This document shows positions 44,112 through 54,062 of a stretch of 64,000 nt of DNA, in pieces (the first letter of the stretch is position 1; each line of letters opens with the position of its first letter). The DNA is from an uncultured Chlorobiaceae bacterium. Lineage in GTDB: Bacteria > Bacteroidota > Chlorobiia > Chlorobiales > Chlorobiaceae. The stretch lies in contig CAIJGA010000008.1 of NCBI GenBank assembly GCA_903820085.1, positions 1 through 64,000 of the forward strand, written 5' to 3'. Position numbers and translations under genes: made by a program. The notes under the pieces were generated by a model, which worked only from the letters and a program-made list of their open reading frames with translations, was not told the origin of the DNA and ran no database searches.

Positions 44112-44639
44112 TTACTTGATGTTCAACTGGTTCATCACCTTGAAGGTGAGATCATTTTCAGGTGTTACATAGATGGCAATATTTTTCTCAAGAACCAGGG
44201 CGAAGCCTTCCTTTTGCGCTATGGCTTCAACAGCGGCCAATACCTTCTGACGGATAGGAATGAGCAGTTCCTGCTGTTTCTTTTCAACAATACCGCCACG
44301 TCCGAACTTTTCCTGCTGGTATTTTTCAAGAGCCTGAGCCTTGGCGCCAATTTCCTTTTCCTTAAGGTCTCTTGTTGGCTTTGTCATGGAGCCCGCCTGC
44401 TGGCGATAGGCTGCGACTGATTTCTGATAATCCTGGTTCAAGCGGTCAAGCTCTTTCTGCAACGGAGCGGCAGTTGCCTGCAAGGTTGCTTCAGCCTGTT
44501 TTGTTTCAGGCAGTTGCTGCAGGATTTTGCCTGAATCAACAACACTGACTTTACCGGTCTCCTGCGCAGCAAACGATTGAGGTGCTACCAGCACCAAACT
44601 CAAGCCAACCGCCATAACGATACGGCGAGACATCTGCAT
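44112..44639 (-). CDS. Skp/OmpH-family periplasmic chaperone
   Basis: This 175-residue protein starts MQMSRRIVMAVGLSLVLVAP behind an AGGGGG; a frame from 44663 has a weaker start. A signal peptide ends near SFAAQE. The mature part begins with the short strand KVSVVDSGKILQQLPET and continues with long charged helices (PLQKELDRLNQDYQKSVAAY to KYQQEKFGRGG), the tentacle of Skp. It then returns with strands at FALVLEKNIAIYVTPENDLT. It escorts outer membrane proteins through the periplasm. Its neighbour LptC serves the same membrane. Confidence 0.87.
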   Translation of the reverse strand: MQMSRRIVMAVGLSLVLVAPQSFAAQETGKVSVVDSGKILQQLPETKQAEATLQATAAPLQKELDRLNQDYQKSVAAYRQQAGSMTKPTRDLKEKEIGAKAQALEKYQQEKFGRGGIVEKKQQELLIPIRQKVLAAVEAIAQKEGFALVLEKNIAIYVTPENDLTFKVMNQLNIK

Positions 44640-44807
44640 AAATCCCCCTGAATGAATCATCAATTTTATAGTTTAAGTTAACAGGATTGAAGGTAAATAA
44701 TTCAAGAATATACAACCGGCCACAATTACACCTTTCAAAGGTAAGAATTCCGCGGTAAAAAACTACAAAAAGCTGAAAAGCCTCTGGGGTATTTAACCCT
44801 TTTGAAT

Positions 44808-45944
44808 TCAGAAAACTTTTTTCTGGAAAAACTGTCCGGGCTGCTGGTCAACGGCGTCTTTTGATTCCAGTTCAAACAGGAGAACCAGCAGCGAGGAGAT
44901 ATCGATTCCTGATGCAATGGCAAGGGCATCAATATGCATGGGTTCTCGCTCCATGATCAGCAGGAGAGCCTGTTCGGCAGGGGTAAGAGAGCTTGGCAAT
45001 GCCTGATTCTGCAAGGAAGCATGTGCAGAACAATTTTTTGCGAATTGCGGCCCGAGTTCGGTCAGGATATCATCAACGCTCATGATGGCCTTGGCTGAGC
45101 CTTGCTGGATAAGGTGGTTCGTTCCTCTTGACGTGCGGGAGAAAATGCTTCCGGGAACCGCAAAAACCTCGCGGTTCTGCTCAAGGGCGGAAGCTGCAGT
45201 GATCAGCGATCCTCCCTTTAAATCCGATTCCACAACAACGGTGCCGGAAGAGATTCCCGATATGATGCGATTGCGTTTCGGGAATTTTCCGGGCGAGAGT
45301 TCTGAACCCAGCCACTCCTCTGAGATGAGGGCACCTCGCTCAATGATTTTTGGCCAAAGCTTTCCTTTAGGATCGGTATAGATGGTCTCGACTCCGCTTG
45401 CAAGCACCGCAATGGTTGTTCCTCCGTTTTCCAGAGTTGCCGCATGTGCAGCCATGTCGATGCCATAAGCCATTCCGCTGAAAACGGTAACTCCGCAGTT
45501 AGCCAGGTTACGGCACAGCAGCGAGGTAACCTGTTTGCCGTATTGCGATGCATATCTTGTTCCTACAACGGCAAGGCATGGAGTGCTTGCGGCAGGAAGT
45601 TTTCCGCGTACAAAAAGGCAGGGCGGAGGATCATAAATCTCTTTCAGCAGGGGTGGGTATCGAGGGTCAAGAATGGTGACCAGCTCTGCCTGGTGGCGCG
45701 GCAGTTCAGCAATCTGTTTTTCAGCGCTCGCGACAGCTTCCTCTCTTGATGGCGCATGGTGCAGAAAATGGTGCATCTGCCGGGCCAGAGATTCACCGAT
45801 ACCCGATATCTGCATAAGCTCCTCCACATCGGAATGGAGCACATCAGTCAGCCGATGATGCAGATGCGAAGTGATTGCCTTGATTCTTGCGGGGCCGATC
45901 CCCGGTATAAGGGTCAAAGCAAGCAGCAGAATCCGCTCTTCCAT
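44808..45944 (-). CDS. dprA: DNA-processing protein DprA
   Basis: This 378-residue protein loads RecA on incoming single-stranded DNA in natural transformation. N-terminal helix-hairpin-helix motifs are present (LIPGIGPARIKAI, MQISGIGESLARQM). The Rossmann domain has LAVVGTRYASQYG, VFSGMAYGIDMAAHA and KFPKRNRIISGISSG, with GGSLITAASALEQNREVFAVPG. A C-terminal winged-helix (DML1-like) covers about 320-375. It is complete. The stop of the downstream polyprenyl synthase lies two bases before its start. Confidence 0.93.
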   Translation of the reverse strand: MEERILLLALTLIPGIGPARIKAITSHLHHRLTDVLHSDVEELMQISGIGESLARQMHHFLHHAPSREEAVASAEKQIAELPRHQAELVTILDPRYPPLLKEIYDPPPCLFVRGKLPAASTPCLAVVGTRYASQYGKQVTSLLCRNLANCGVTVFSGMAYGIDMAAHAATLENGGTTIAVLASGVETIYTDPKGKLWPKIIERGALISEEWLGSELSPGKFPKRNRIISGISSGTVVVESDLKGGSLITAASALEQNREVFAVPGSIFSRTSRGTNHLIQQGSAKAIMSVDDILTELGPQFAKNCSAHASLQNQALPSSLTPAEQALLLIMEREPMHIDALAIASGIDISSLLVLLFELESKDAVDQQPGQFFQKKVF

Positions 45945-45946
45945 GG

Positions 45947-46960
45947 CTAGAAATCCCTCTTCATGAGCATGTTCGCAAATCCTTTGAGAAAATCCCTTCC
46001 TTCCGCATAAGGCAGCTCGTCAATTGCCGTAAGCGCCTCTTCGGTATTGCGGTTGATCAGTGATGCGGTCTCTTCAAGGACGCCGCACCGTTCATAAATG
46101 GCTCTTACTTCAGAGACCCTTTGGGCACTGATCCCTTTATTGATGATGATGGAGTGCAGCAACTCGCGCTCTGTTCCCGATGTCAGCTCAAGAGAGCGGA
46201 GCAGAAGGTAGGTTTTTTTGCCGTTGATGATATCGCCGCCAGCCATCTTCCCTGACTTTCCCTCCTCAGCCATAATGTCGAGATAATCATCCTGTATCTG
46301 GAACGCACGACCGATCTTTTCGCCGAAAAGCACCAGGCTCTGCAACTGCTCATCCGTTGCATTGCCCGCAACGCCTCCGGCTTCAAGAGCGGCTGAAATA
46401 AGACGACCGGTTTTTTTTGCAATCATGTCGAGGTAGTCGGCAATCGTGGCATCCTGCTTCTCCTCAAGCTCCATATCGAGCGCCTGTCCTTCGCAAATCG
46501 TGATGTTGGCGTCATTGAGAATATGGATAAGTTCCCCATGGCGGTTGCTTTTGGCTTGCAGGGCAAGTTCATAGGCGTAGGCAATCATCATGTCGCCCGA
46601 CAGGATAGCCGCATTGGTGTTCCACCGCTTGTGAACAGTCGGTCTGCCGTGCCGGAGGTCTGCCTGGTCCATGATGTCGTCATGGATCAGGGTGAAGTTA
46701 TGCAGGATTTCAACTGCCAGAGCAACATGGAGAGCGTTCTCCGAAGAACCGCATACCGCTTCCGAGGCAAGCAGGGTAAGAAACGGACGGATTCTTTTGC
46801 CGTTTCCCTCAAGAATATACCTTGCTGGAGCGTAAAGCGTAACCGGGTTCTCCTTGTCGAAGCATACGGCGAGAGCATCATTGATTCTCGACAGGGAGAG
46901 ACGGTACTTATTTTCGACAAGTTCCTGCGTCGGGGTGGCAAAAGTGGTGAAATCGCTCAT
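45947..46960 (-). CDS. Polyprenyl (E-isoprenyl) diphosphate synthase
   Basis: This 337-residue class I prenyltransferase has the first aspartate-rich motif DDIMD at 94-98 (IHDDIMDQADLRHGRPTVH) and the second in FQIQDDYLDIMAE near 230. GNGKRIRPFLTLL and the KT/GR pairs for diphosphate binding are present. The residues just before the first motif (LHNFTLIHDD) point to a chain of C15-C20 (farnesyl or geranylgeranyl), useful for carotenoid, (bacterio)chlorophyll and quinone tails, but product length cannot be settled by eye. It overlaps the IPP isomerase gene by one base. Confidence 0.9.
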   Translation of the reverse strand: MSDFTTFATPTQELVENKYRLSLSRINDALAVCFDKENPVTLYAPARYILEGNGKRIRPFLTLLASEAVCGSSENALHVALAVEILHNFTLIHDDIMDQADLRHGRPTVHKRWNTNAAILSGDMMIAYAYELALQAKSNRHGELIHILNDANITICEGQALDMELEEKQDATIADYLDMIAKKTGRLISAALEAGGVAGNATDEQLQSLVLFGEKIGRAFQIQDDYLDIMAEEGKSGKMAGGDIINGKKTYLLLRSLELTSGTERELLHSIIINKGISAQRVSEVRAIYERCGVLEETASLINRNTEEALTAIDELPYAEGRDFLKGFANMLMKRDF

Positions 46961-48030
46961 TATGTAATGATAAGGGTTTTATGGCGAAGCTCTGCTGTTG
47001 TGGCGGATCCGGTCAGGAACATCACTGCCCTGAGATCGTTCAGCCATGATGCAATGGTCTTTTCAAGAGCTCCTTCATGAAGGGCTTTGAGCAGGTGTCT
47101 TGCTGAAGCGGCCAGTTGCGCTCCAAGTGCAAGGGATTTGGCAATATCAGTGCCGCACTGGATTCCCCCTGAAGCAATAACTTCAATGTCGCTGAAACAG
47201 GGGGACTCTTTTTTGAGTCTCCTGATATCAAGCAGGCACTGTGTCGTGGGAATTCCCCAGTTCAGCAGCTCTTCGAGAGCGGGCACGCTGAAGCGCGTTT
47301 CCTGGCCAAACTGCCGGGTATAGCGGATAGCCTCAACTTTCTGCCAGCTGCAGCCTCCCGCACCGGCAACGTCAATGACCTTAACGCCAGCCTCAATGAG
47401 CCGTCGGGCGGCAGATGCCGAAATGCCGCACCCGACCTCCTTGACGATAACCGGCACCGGAATTTTAGCGGTAAGTATGGTGAGTTGCTCAAGAACATGG
47501 CGGAAATCGGTATTCCCTTCAGGCTGAAAAAGCTCCTGGGCAGCATTCAGATGCACAATCAGCCCGTCAGCTTCAAGAAGCTCAAGCATGGTATTGATGT
47601 CGGTTTCCGTCAGACCCCTTGCAATCTCAGGTGCTCCGATGTTTGCAAAAATCAGTACGGAGGGAGCATATTTTCTGGCAACAGCAAAACTTTCACGATA
47701 CGAGCGGTTTTCAAGCGCAGCACGCATGCTGCCGACTCCAAGCGGAATACCGAACTGTTCAGCCGCTTCCGCAAGTTGCTGGTTGAGCGTTGCCGCCTCG
47801 CTGTACCCGCCCGTCATGGAAGAGATCATCAGCGGAGCCCCGATTTTTTTTCCAAGAAATGTTGTGGAAATATCAATATCGGAGAGCGACAGTTCCGGCA
47901 AGGCATCATGCTCAAATGCAAATCGCTCAAATCCGGTCGTTTTCCCGTTAAAGGCAACGTTGTCATGCAGGCAGATCTCGACGTGATTCTGCTTGCGCTC
48001 TATTGTTCCCTTGGTTGCTTTATCGTTCAT
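46960..48030 (-). CDS. fni: Type 2 isopentenyl-diphosphate delta-isomerase
   Basis: This 356-residue FMN- and NADPH-dependent TIM-barrel enzyme interconverts IPP and DMAPP. Signatures are [14 protein letters not shown] at the start, [66 protein letters not shown] and [19 protein letters not shown] (phosphate and FMN binding). It supplies DMAPP to the polyprenyl synthase with which it overlaps. It reads away from the divergent permease gene 240 bases away. Confidence 0.94.
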   Translation of the reverse strand: MNDKATKGTIERKQNHVEICLHDNVAFNGKTTGFERFAFEHDALPELSLSDIDISTTFLGKKIGAPLMISSMTGGYSEAATLNQQLAEAAEQFGIPLGVGSMRAALENRSYRESFAVARKYAPSVLIFANIGAPEIARGLTETDINTMLELLEADGLIVHLNAAQELFQPEGNTDFRHVLEQLTILTAKIPVPVIVKEVGCGISASAARRLIEAGVKVIDVAGAGGCSWQKVEAIRYTRQFGQETRFSVPALEELLNWGIPTTQCLLDIRRLKKESPCFSDIEVIASGGIQCGTDIAKSLALGAQLAASARHLLKALHEGALEKTIASWLNDLRAVMFLTGSATTAELRHKTLIIT

Positions 48031-48270
48031 GCCGTCCCGGATACTTTTCTTGCAGGATGTGTCTTGCGGTTAAAAAACTTAACTGAGTAATATAGCCCAT
48101 AATAATGAGTACACAATAATGTCACGTTGTTCTCTGTGCTCGAAAAAGGTATTGTTCAGAAATCTATATTGTAATCATTTGCTGGAACATGGCGAGATAT
48201 TGACGATACTCTACTTAATGAGTCAACAAATCAGTTGATATATTTTATAGCAACTTCAGGCGGTTTAACC

Positions 48271-49539
48271 ATGCTGAAAACATTGTTCTCCATAGCCGTG
48301 CGCCATCTGCTCGGTCGACGGCGTCAGACGCTGGCTACTATGCTTGCTGTGGCGGTGAGCACCATGGTGCTGATTACGACCAACTCCCTGACGAGGGGAC
48401 TGCTCGACTCTTTTGTTGAGACTATTGTGAATGTTGCGCCTCACATCACGCTGAAAGGGGAGAGCATGCGCCCCATGCCGGTCAATCTGCTGGAAGAGGA
48501 GCGCGCCTTGACGGTCGCATTTGTTGACAATAACATAAAGAAGCTTGACCCGGAAGAGGTGCGTAACTATCGACAGATTCTGACTGTTTTCAGCTCTCCG
48601 CATTATGAAAAACAGGTTCTTGCGGCTTCACCATTTGTTGAATCACAGGTTATGGCGGTTAAAGGCAGTCGCAACCAGCCGCTGCTTCTCAAAGGTGTAC
48701 TCATTGACCGGGAGGACGCTATCAGCGGTATCCGCAAAAAGCTGGTACAGGGTGACGTCACGCTGTTTGAAAAAACAGCCAATGGCCTGCTTGTCGGGCG
48801 TACCGTAGCGAGGGATATGAACCTCAAGCTGAATGATCAGGTTGTTATTATCCCCTCTTCAGGCAAGAGCCGGCAGTGCAAGGTGGCCGGAATCTTTTTT
48901 TCGGGTGTCAATGCGGTCGACAACAGTGTGCTGGTCTCCCTCAAGCTTGGCCAGATTATTGAGGGACTGCCGGCCAACAAGGTTACCGGCATTGCTCTTA
49001 AAGTGGCTGATCCGTTCAATAATGCTGCTCTGGCAAAGGAGCTGGAGCAAATTACCGGCTACCGTTGCCTCACCTGGCAGGATGAAAATGCAAGCATTCT
49101 CTCCCTCTTCGCCCGTATCGGCTATATCGTCTTTTCGCTGGTCGCGTTTGTCGGGGTTGTTTCAGGGTTCGGTGTGGCCAATATTTTGGTTACGACCGTC
49201 TTTGAAAAAAGCCGCGACATTGCCATCATGAAGTCGTTTGGCTTTTCAGCACGGCAGCTTGTCGGCATGTTTGTGCTTGAGGGTTTTATGGTGGGATTGG
49301 CCGGCGCCTTGATTGGAGGGGTACTCGCCATTGGCTCAATCCATCTGTTTGCCAGTTTACCTATCGAAAGTTCACAAGGCCCGCTGACCAAAACCGGCTT
49401 CAGCATGTCCTATAACCCTCTCTATTTCCTTCTTATCATTGGCATAACGGTGCTGATCAGCACGCTTTCCGCAATTCTTCCCTCTGCGAGGGCTGCAAAG
49501 CTTGAACCGGTCAGTGTGCTCCGCGACAGCAGTCTGTAG
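48271..49539 (+). CDS. FtsX/LolC-type ABC transporter permease
   Basis: This permease has 422 residues from MLKTLFSIAVRHLLGRRRQT; a frame starting 12 codons earlier lacks support. One membrane segment near 20-45 is followed by a large periplasmic MacB-PCD domain (about 50-270) and then three segments containing ARIGYIVFSLVAFVGVVSGF, SARQLVGMFVLEG and ISTLSAILPSARAAKLEPV, the FtsX signature. It resembles lipoprotein-releasing (LolC/E) and related permeases. No ATPase is adjacent, as the next gene is an unrelated full-size exporter, so a partner must be elsewhere. The substrate is unknown. Confidence 0.85.
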   Translation: MLKTLFSIAVRHLLGRRRQTLATMLAVAVSTMVLITTNSLTRGLLDSFVETIVNVAPHITLKGESMRPMPVNLLEEERALTVAFVDNNIKKLDPEEVRNYRQILTVFSSPHYEKQVLAASPFVESQVMAVKGSRNQPLLLKGVLIDREDAISGIRKKLVQGDVTLFEKTANGLLVGRTVARDMNLKLNDQVVIIPSSGKSRQCKVAGIFFSGVNAVDNSVLVSLKLGQIIEGLPANKVTGIALKVADPFNNAALAKELEQITGYRCLTWQDENASILSLFARIGYIVFSLVAFVGVVSGFGVANILVTTVFEKSRDIAIMKSFGFSARQLVGMFVLEGFMVGLAGALIGGVLAIGSIHLFASLPIESSQGPLTKTGFSMSYNPLYFLLIIGITVLISTLSAILPSARAAKLEPVSVLRDSSL

Positions 49540-49554
49540 CGCGGGTACTTTGTC

Positions 49555-51393
49555 TCAGGCCGGCAAGCCCAACTGCCCGATGTTGAGGCTTTGTTCGGGG
49601 TGCTGCAGCAGATAGAGCTTGTAGTAAAGTCCTCGTTTTGCGAGCAGCTCCTGGTGATTGCCGCTCTCCCTGATCACTCCCTTGTGCAGGACAAGAATCC
49701 GGTCAGCTTTCTGGACGGTCGAAAGCCGGTGGGCAATGATGATGGAGGTACGCTCGCTCATCAGACGGGCAGTTGCGGCATCAATCAGCGATTCAGTTTC
49801 GGTATCAACCGAGCTGGTGGCCTCATCAAGCACAAGAATTTCCGGATTGTAGAGGAGTGCCCGGACGAAGGCAATCAACTGTTTCTGGCCGGAGGAGAGT
49901 CCGCTGCCGTTTTCGAGCACCCTGTACTGGTAACCGCCGGGGAGCTGCCCAATAAAGCGGTCGGCTCCGACAATCCGGGCGGCATCACGCAGTGCTTCAT
50001 CGGAGACCTGAGGATTGCCGAAGGCAAGGTTTTCGCGTATGGTGCCTGAAAAGAGAAAAACATCCTGCATGACCACACCGATCAGCTTTCTGACTGAATG
50101 CTCCGCTATCTCGGGCAGTTCGATGCCGTCTATGGTCACCGATCCTTTCGCGAAGGGGTAGAGGCGGGATAAAATATTGATCAGCGTGGTTTTGCCGCTT
50201 CCTGTTGCGCCGACAATGGCAATTTTTTCTCCACGACGGATGGTAAAGGAGATATCTTTCAGTATCCAGTTTTCACCCTCATAGGCGAACCAGACGTTCT
50301 TGAACTCGATGCTTTCCCGGAATGTTTCAATCTGTTGCTTTCCTGATGGATCTTCTATCCCTTCATGCTCATCGAGCAGCCGGATAATGCGGTCTGAGCT
50401 GGCAATCGCGGTTTGAATAACGTTGAACCGGTCGGAAAGATGCTGCAGGGGACGGAAAAAAAGCCAGATATACTGAACAAACGAGACGACCACCCCGATC
50501 GAGAGATCGGCCTTGAGCAGGCGGACGGCGCTGTACCAGATAACCAGGCCGGCAGCGGCAGAGCTGAGCGTTTCGATCAGCGGATAATAGATGGAGAAAT
50601 AGAAGACGGTCCGGATGTTGGCATCCCGGTGATCGGCATTGATGGCTGCATATTTCCCGGCTTCGCGCTCTTCACGGTTAAAGAGCTGGACAATGCTCAT
50701 GCCGGTGAGATGCTCCTGAAAAAAGGTGTTCAGGCGGGCCAGATGGGTAAGTACATCCTGGAAGGCAATCCTTACCTTGTTTTTGAAGAGGATGGTTGCA
50801 TAGATCATCAGGGGCAGAATGCTGAGGACGATAAGGGTCAGTTGCCAGTCGATCCATGCCATCAGCACCACAATGAAGAAGAGCTGCAGGAGGTCGCCAA
50901 GGATGGTGATGATGCCGCTGGAGAGCATCTCGTTCAGTGATTCGACATCGCTGGTTGTGCGGGTGATCAGGCGTCCGATGGGGTTTCGGTCATAAAACCT
51001 TGCAGGCAGTTTCTGCAGGTGCCGGAAAATATCCATCCGGATGTCGTATACGGCCTTCTGGCCGATAATCTGGGTCATCCAGGTTGTGATATATTGCTTG
51101 ATGCCGTCAAGCAGAATGGCCGCGGCAAGCAAAATACTGATAATGGTCAGCCCTTTGAGATTGCCGTGGGCGATATAGTCGTCAATGGCAATCTTGGTCA
51201 GATAGGGTCGCAGCGGACCCAGAAATGAGCCCGCGATGGTGATGGCGATAGCCGAAACAACCAGCGTCTTGTATGGCTTGATATAGGTGAACAGTCGGGA
51301 GACGATGTAGCGGTCAACCGAACGTTTTTTCCCCTTCTGCAGGGTTTCGTCCTGCTGCGGGCGGAAGCTTTTTTTTGTTGAGTCGCTGCTCAT
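49555..51393 (-). CDS. ABC exporter (MdlB/MsbA-like) with fused ATPase
   Basis: This 612-residue half-transporter has six membrane helices in about 40-340 and an ATPase domain with [11 protein letters not shown] (about 397-407), [28 protein letters not shown] and AHRLST. LSSGQ in place of LSGGQ is typical of the MdlA/MdlB and heterodimeric exporter branch. The protein is distinct from the LPS-linked transporter at 24652-26607. It overlaps the phosphosugar mutase gene by 4 bases (ATGA). A lipid or drug substrate is possible; nothing nearby decides it. Confidence 0.85.
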   Translation of the reverse strand: MSSDSTKKSFRPQQDETLQKGKKRSVDRYIVSRLFTYIKPYKTLVVSAIAITIAGSFLGPLRPYLTKIAIDDYIAHGNLKGLTIISILLAAAILLDGIKQYITTWMTQIIGQKAVYDIRMDIFRHLQKLPARFYDRNPIGRLITRTTSDVESLNEMLSSGIITILGDLLQLFFIVVLMAWIDWQLTLIVLSILPLMIYATILFKNKVRIAFQDVLTHLARLNTFFQEHLTGMSIVQLFNREEREAGKYAAINADHRDANIRTVFYFSIYYPLIETLSSAAAGLVIWYSAVRLLKADLSIGVVVSFVQYIWLFFRPLQHLSDRFNVIQTAIASSDRIIRLLDEHEGIEDPSGKQQIETFRESIEFKNVWFAYEGENWILKDISFTIRRGEKIAIVGATGSGKTTLINILSRLYPFAKGSVTIDGIELPEIAEHSVRKLIGVVMQDVFLFSGTIRENLAFGNPQVSDEALRDAARIVGADRFIGQLPGGYQYRVLENGSGLSSGQKQLIAFVRALLYNPEILVLDEATSSVDTETESLIDAATARLMSERTSIIIAHRLSTVQKADRILVLHKGVIRESGNHQELLAKRGLYYKLYLLQHPEQSLNIGQLGLPA

Positions 51394-52823
51394 AAGCGGT
51401 CAATGCCTGCGACTCTTTTTTCAATTTCATGCTTCAGCTCATTGGCCAGCTCTTCGGCCCGCGCTTTTGAGGGCGCTTCAGAGTAGATCCGTATGATGGG
51501 TTCTGTATTGGAGGGTCGCAGATGCACCCAACTGTCGGCAAAATCAAGTTTCAGTCCGTCCTCCCGGTTTGCTTCGGCACGGTGGTAGTGGCCGGCAATA
51601 TCAGTGAAGAGTTTTTCAAGTGAGGTACGGTCGGCCTTGCCGAGCTCGATGCGCTGTTTCGACATAACGTAGTCGGGGAAGTGCCGGCGGAACTGCGACA
51701 GCGATCCGCCCCTGTTTTCGGTACGCCAGAGGGTGAATGCCTGAACGATAAGCGCTATGCCGACCAGAGCATCCCTGCCGTAATGCAGTTCGGGAAGGAT
51801 GACTCCTCCATTTCCTTCACCGCCAATGACAGCCTGCACCTCTTTCATTAATTCGCTGACGTTGGCTTCACCGATTTTGGCACTGTAACAGGCTACACCA
51901 TATTTGGCCGCAATATCGCGCAAGGCACGACTGCTTGAGAGATTGTTTGCGACCGCCCCTTTTTTGTGCCGGAGGTAAAAATCAGCGCAGGCAACCAGCG
52001 TGTACTCCTCGCCGAAGAGTGTGCCATCTTCACAGAGCAGGGCGAGACGGTCTACATCAGGATCAACAATCAGGGCAAAATCACAGCCGCTCTCCTTGAG
52101 CGCGGCGATGGTGCCGGCAAGATTTTCCTCAATGGGTTCGGGGTTTCTTGGAAAGAGGCCGCTGCCGCCACAGGCAACCTCGACCAGGCTTTTGATGCCG
52201 AGCTGTCGGCAAAGGTCGGGAATGATGGAGGAGCCCGCCCCTTCTACACAGTCAACAAGCACCCGGAACTGCTCTTTCGAAATGGCGGCGGTATCAATAC
52301 AGGGGAGCTGCAGCACTTGCTGGATGTGCAGGGCGTTATACCGCTCACTGCGGGAGAGCGTGCCGATATGGTCCCAGCGTGCACTCACAAACTGCTCGCT
52401 GCCGGCGATGGCAAGCAGTTCATCAACATCTCCGGCGGTCAAAAACTCGCCCCGGTGGTTGAGCATTTTCAGTGCATTCCATGCAACCGGGTTGTGTGAG
52501 GCCGTAATGATCAGTCCGCCATCGGCCTGTTCGGCCGGCACAGCAATTTCAACGGTTGGAGTGGTGGCGACACCAAGGTCGATAACATCACATCCGCAAA
52601 GCAGCAGCGTATTGCTGACCAGATCACTGATAGCCTTGCCTGTCGGGCGCGTATCGCGTCCTATGACAATTTTTGGCCTTTTTTCCAGCGGGTTCACTCC
52701 GCTTTTTTCTTTTTTCCGCAAAATGAAAGAGGCAAAGGCCATGGCAAATGCCGTGAGGTTTTTCGGAGTCAGGCTTTCGCCGACAATTCCCCTTATCCCT
52801 GAAATGCTGATCATCAGACTCAT
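51390..52823 (-). CDS. glmM: Phosphoglucosamine mutase / phosphomannomutase family enzyme
   Basis: This protein has 477 residues from [20 protein letters not shown]; an ATG at 52814 is also possible, and a 45-codon upstream extension is not supported. Domain 1 has TASHNP (107-112) with the phosphoserine, domain 2 has the metal loop DPDVDR, domain 3 GEGNGG, and domain 4 RPSNTEP. The GIRG start and overall layout match GlmM-like enzymes that convert GlcN-6-P to GlcN-1-P, upstream of the GlmU-type gene in this window. Phosphomannomutase activity for GDP-mannose supply is an alternative. Confidence 0.8.
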   Translation of the reverse strand: MSLMISISGIRGIVGESLTPKNLTAFAMAFASFILRKKEKSGVNPLEKRPKIVIGRDTRPTGKAISDLVSNTLLLCGCDVIDLGVATTPTVEIAVPAEQADGGLIITASHNPVAWNALKMLNHRGEFLTAGDVDELLAIAGSEQFVSARWDHIGTLSRSERYNALHIQQVLQLPCIDTAAISKEQFRVLVDCVEGAGSSIIPDLCRQLGIKSLVEVACGGSGLFPRNPEPIEENLAGTIAALKESGCDFALIVDPDVDRLALLCEDGTLFGEEYTLVACADFYLRHKKGAVANNLSSSRALRDIAAKYGVACYSAKIGEANVSELMKEVQAVIGGEGNGGVILPELHYGRDALVGIALIVQAFTLWRTENRGGSLSQFRRHFPDYVMSKQRIELGKADRTSLEKLFTDIAGHYHRAEANREDGLKLDFADSWVHLRPSNTEPIIRIYSEAPSKARAEELANELKHEIEKRVAGIDRL

Positions 52824-52977
52824 AAGACGCGTGATAACAATAGTTGAAATTTTCGGGCAATATAAGAAAAAGAGGGTTGAGTTGTACCTCTTGCCGGGGT
52901 TGAAAGCACGGAGTTCCGCCAGAAAAGCGGCAGACAGGCGGGAGTTTTGTACCGGCAAGGAGCAACAGAAAATTCTT

Positions 52978-53005
52978 TTGAATTTTTGCTTGTTTCTTCT
53001 ATATT
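52978..53005 (+). promoter_or_regulatory. Candidate promoter for rpsT
   Basis: TTGAAT (52978-52983) and TATATT (53000-53005) are spaced by 16 bases, upstream of rpsT and pointing its way in an AT-rich gap. They are good matches to a vegetative -35/-10 pair. The start of transcription would be about 40 bases before the S20 start codon. Confidence 0.45.
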
Positions 53006-53052
53006 AAAACCCATTTGTTATTCAACAATTATTTATCCTAACAGCACCTTAT

Positions 53053-53328
53053 ATGCCTTTACACAAATCGGCTGAAAAAAGATTGCGGCAGTCAGAAAGA
53101 AAAAATGCCAGGAACAGAGCACGGAAAAAAGAGCTGAAAGTTCTTGTCAAGACCATGCAGAAACTGATTGATGCCAGCGCTGAAAAGGCCGTAGTCGAAG
53201 TAGCCTACCGCTCAGCAGTACAGAAACTTGATCGCCTTGGGGTAAAGAGTTACATCCACATCAACAAGGCATCCCGCAAGAAGTCACAGTTGACACGTCT
53301 TTTGAACAGTTACGTGAAGGCCGACTGA
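53053..53328 (+). CDS. rpsT: 30S ribosomal protein S20
   Basis: This 91-residue helical, strongly basic 16S-binding protein starts [21 protein letters not shown] and continues [20 protein letters not shown]. The later [20 protein letters not shown] block is the S20 C-terminal motif. No strong ribosome binding site is present, common for this phylum. It is a single gene with its own candidate promoter, and 120 bases separate it from ruvA. Confidence 0.95.
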   Translation: MPLHKSAEKRLRQSERKNARNRARKKELKVLVKTMQKLIDASAEKAVVEVAYRSAVQKLDRLGVKSYIHINKASRKKSQLTRLLNSYVKAD

Positions 53329-53448
53329 TCGCTGCAACATTGCTGGTACGGCCAGGAGTGATCTTCATTGTCTGACATTCGGCCTTAAAAAACTGAAGAG
53401 CAAGCAGTTCTCTGGTGTTTTTCAGGCCGGGTTTCCATACCCTCAAAC

Positions 53449-54051
53449 ATGTTTGCATATTTTCGCGGCAAGTTGGCTTCACTCTTGCCAGAAGAGGCGG
53501 TTATCGAAGTTTCCGGTATTGCGTACCAGTTTCTGATTTCCGCAACGACGCATCGTCAGTTGCCCGAGCAGGGCAATGAAGTTCTCCTTTTTGCACATCT
53601 TGTTGTCAGGGAAGATCTTCTGCAGCTTTATGGCTTTTCAAGGGAAGAGGAGCGCCAGTTGTTCCGGCTGCTTTTGCTTACATCGGGCGTCGGGCCAAAA
53701 CTCGCCCTTGCGCTGCTTTCAGGTCTGGAGGTTCAGGATGTTTATGAAGCTATTCTGGCCAATGCTCCCGAACAGCTGTATGGCATAACCGGAGTCGGAA
53801 AAAAAACAGCGGCAAGGATTATTCTCGAGTTGCGGGATAAAATTCTGAAGCTCTCTCCCGGTTCCCTTGTTGCCTCTCCAACCCAGCTTTCGTCAACCCG
53901 ATTGCGGGATGATGCCGTCAATGCTCTTGTCACTCTTGGCTTTTCCAGAATCGCCGTTCAAAAGGCGGTTGTGGCTATCCTTGAACAAAATTCCTCCCTT
54001 ACGGTTGAAGAGGTCATCAAGGCAGCTCTAGCCACAATTCATAACAGTTAG
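53449..54051 (+). CDS. ruvA: Holliday junction DNA helicase subunit RuvA
   Basis: This 200-residue protein has an OB-fold domain ([21 protein letters not shown]), a tandem helix-hairpin-helix domain ([18 protein letters not shown] and [22 protein letters not shown]), and a C-terminal three-helix domain from about 150 ([21 protein letters not shown]) that contacts RuvB. The tetramer recognises Holliday junctions and loads RuvB. Length is normal. It is followed after 11 bases by folC. Confidence 0.95.
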   Translation: MFAYFRGKLASLLPEEAVIEVSGIAYQFLISATTHRQLPEQGNEVLLFAHLVVREDLLQLYGFSREEERQLFRLLLLTSGVGPKLALALLSGLEVQDVYEAILANAPEQLYGITGVGKKTAARIILELRDKILKLSPGSLVASPTQLSSTRLRDDAVNALVTLGFSRIAVQKAVVAILEQNSSLTVEEVIKAALATIHNS

Positions 54052-54062
54052 CAGATAACGCG

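Noticed and set aside
49555-51393. Annotation as a second lipid A flippase (MsbA)
   Set aside because: LSSGQ and the MdlB-like layout, with no LPS gene beside it, argue for a general exporter; the transporter at 24652-26607 fits MsbA better.
52000-53007. 335-residue plus-strand frame opposite the phosphosugar mutase
   Set aside because: It is Ser/Arg/Pro-rich without motifs and antisense to a gene with all four signature loops of its family.
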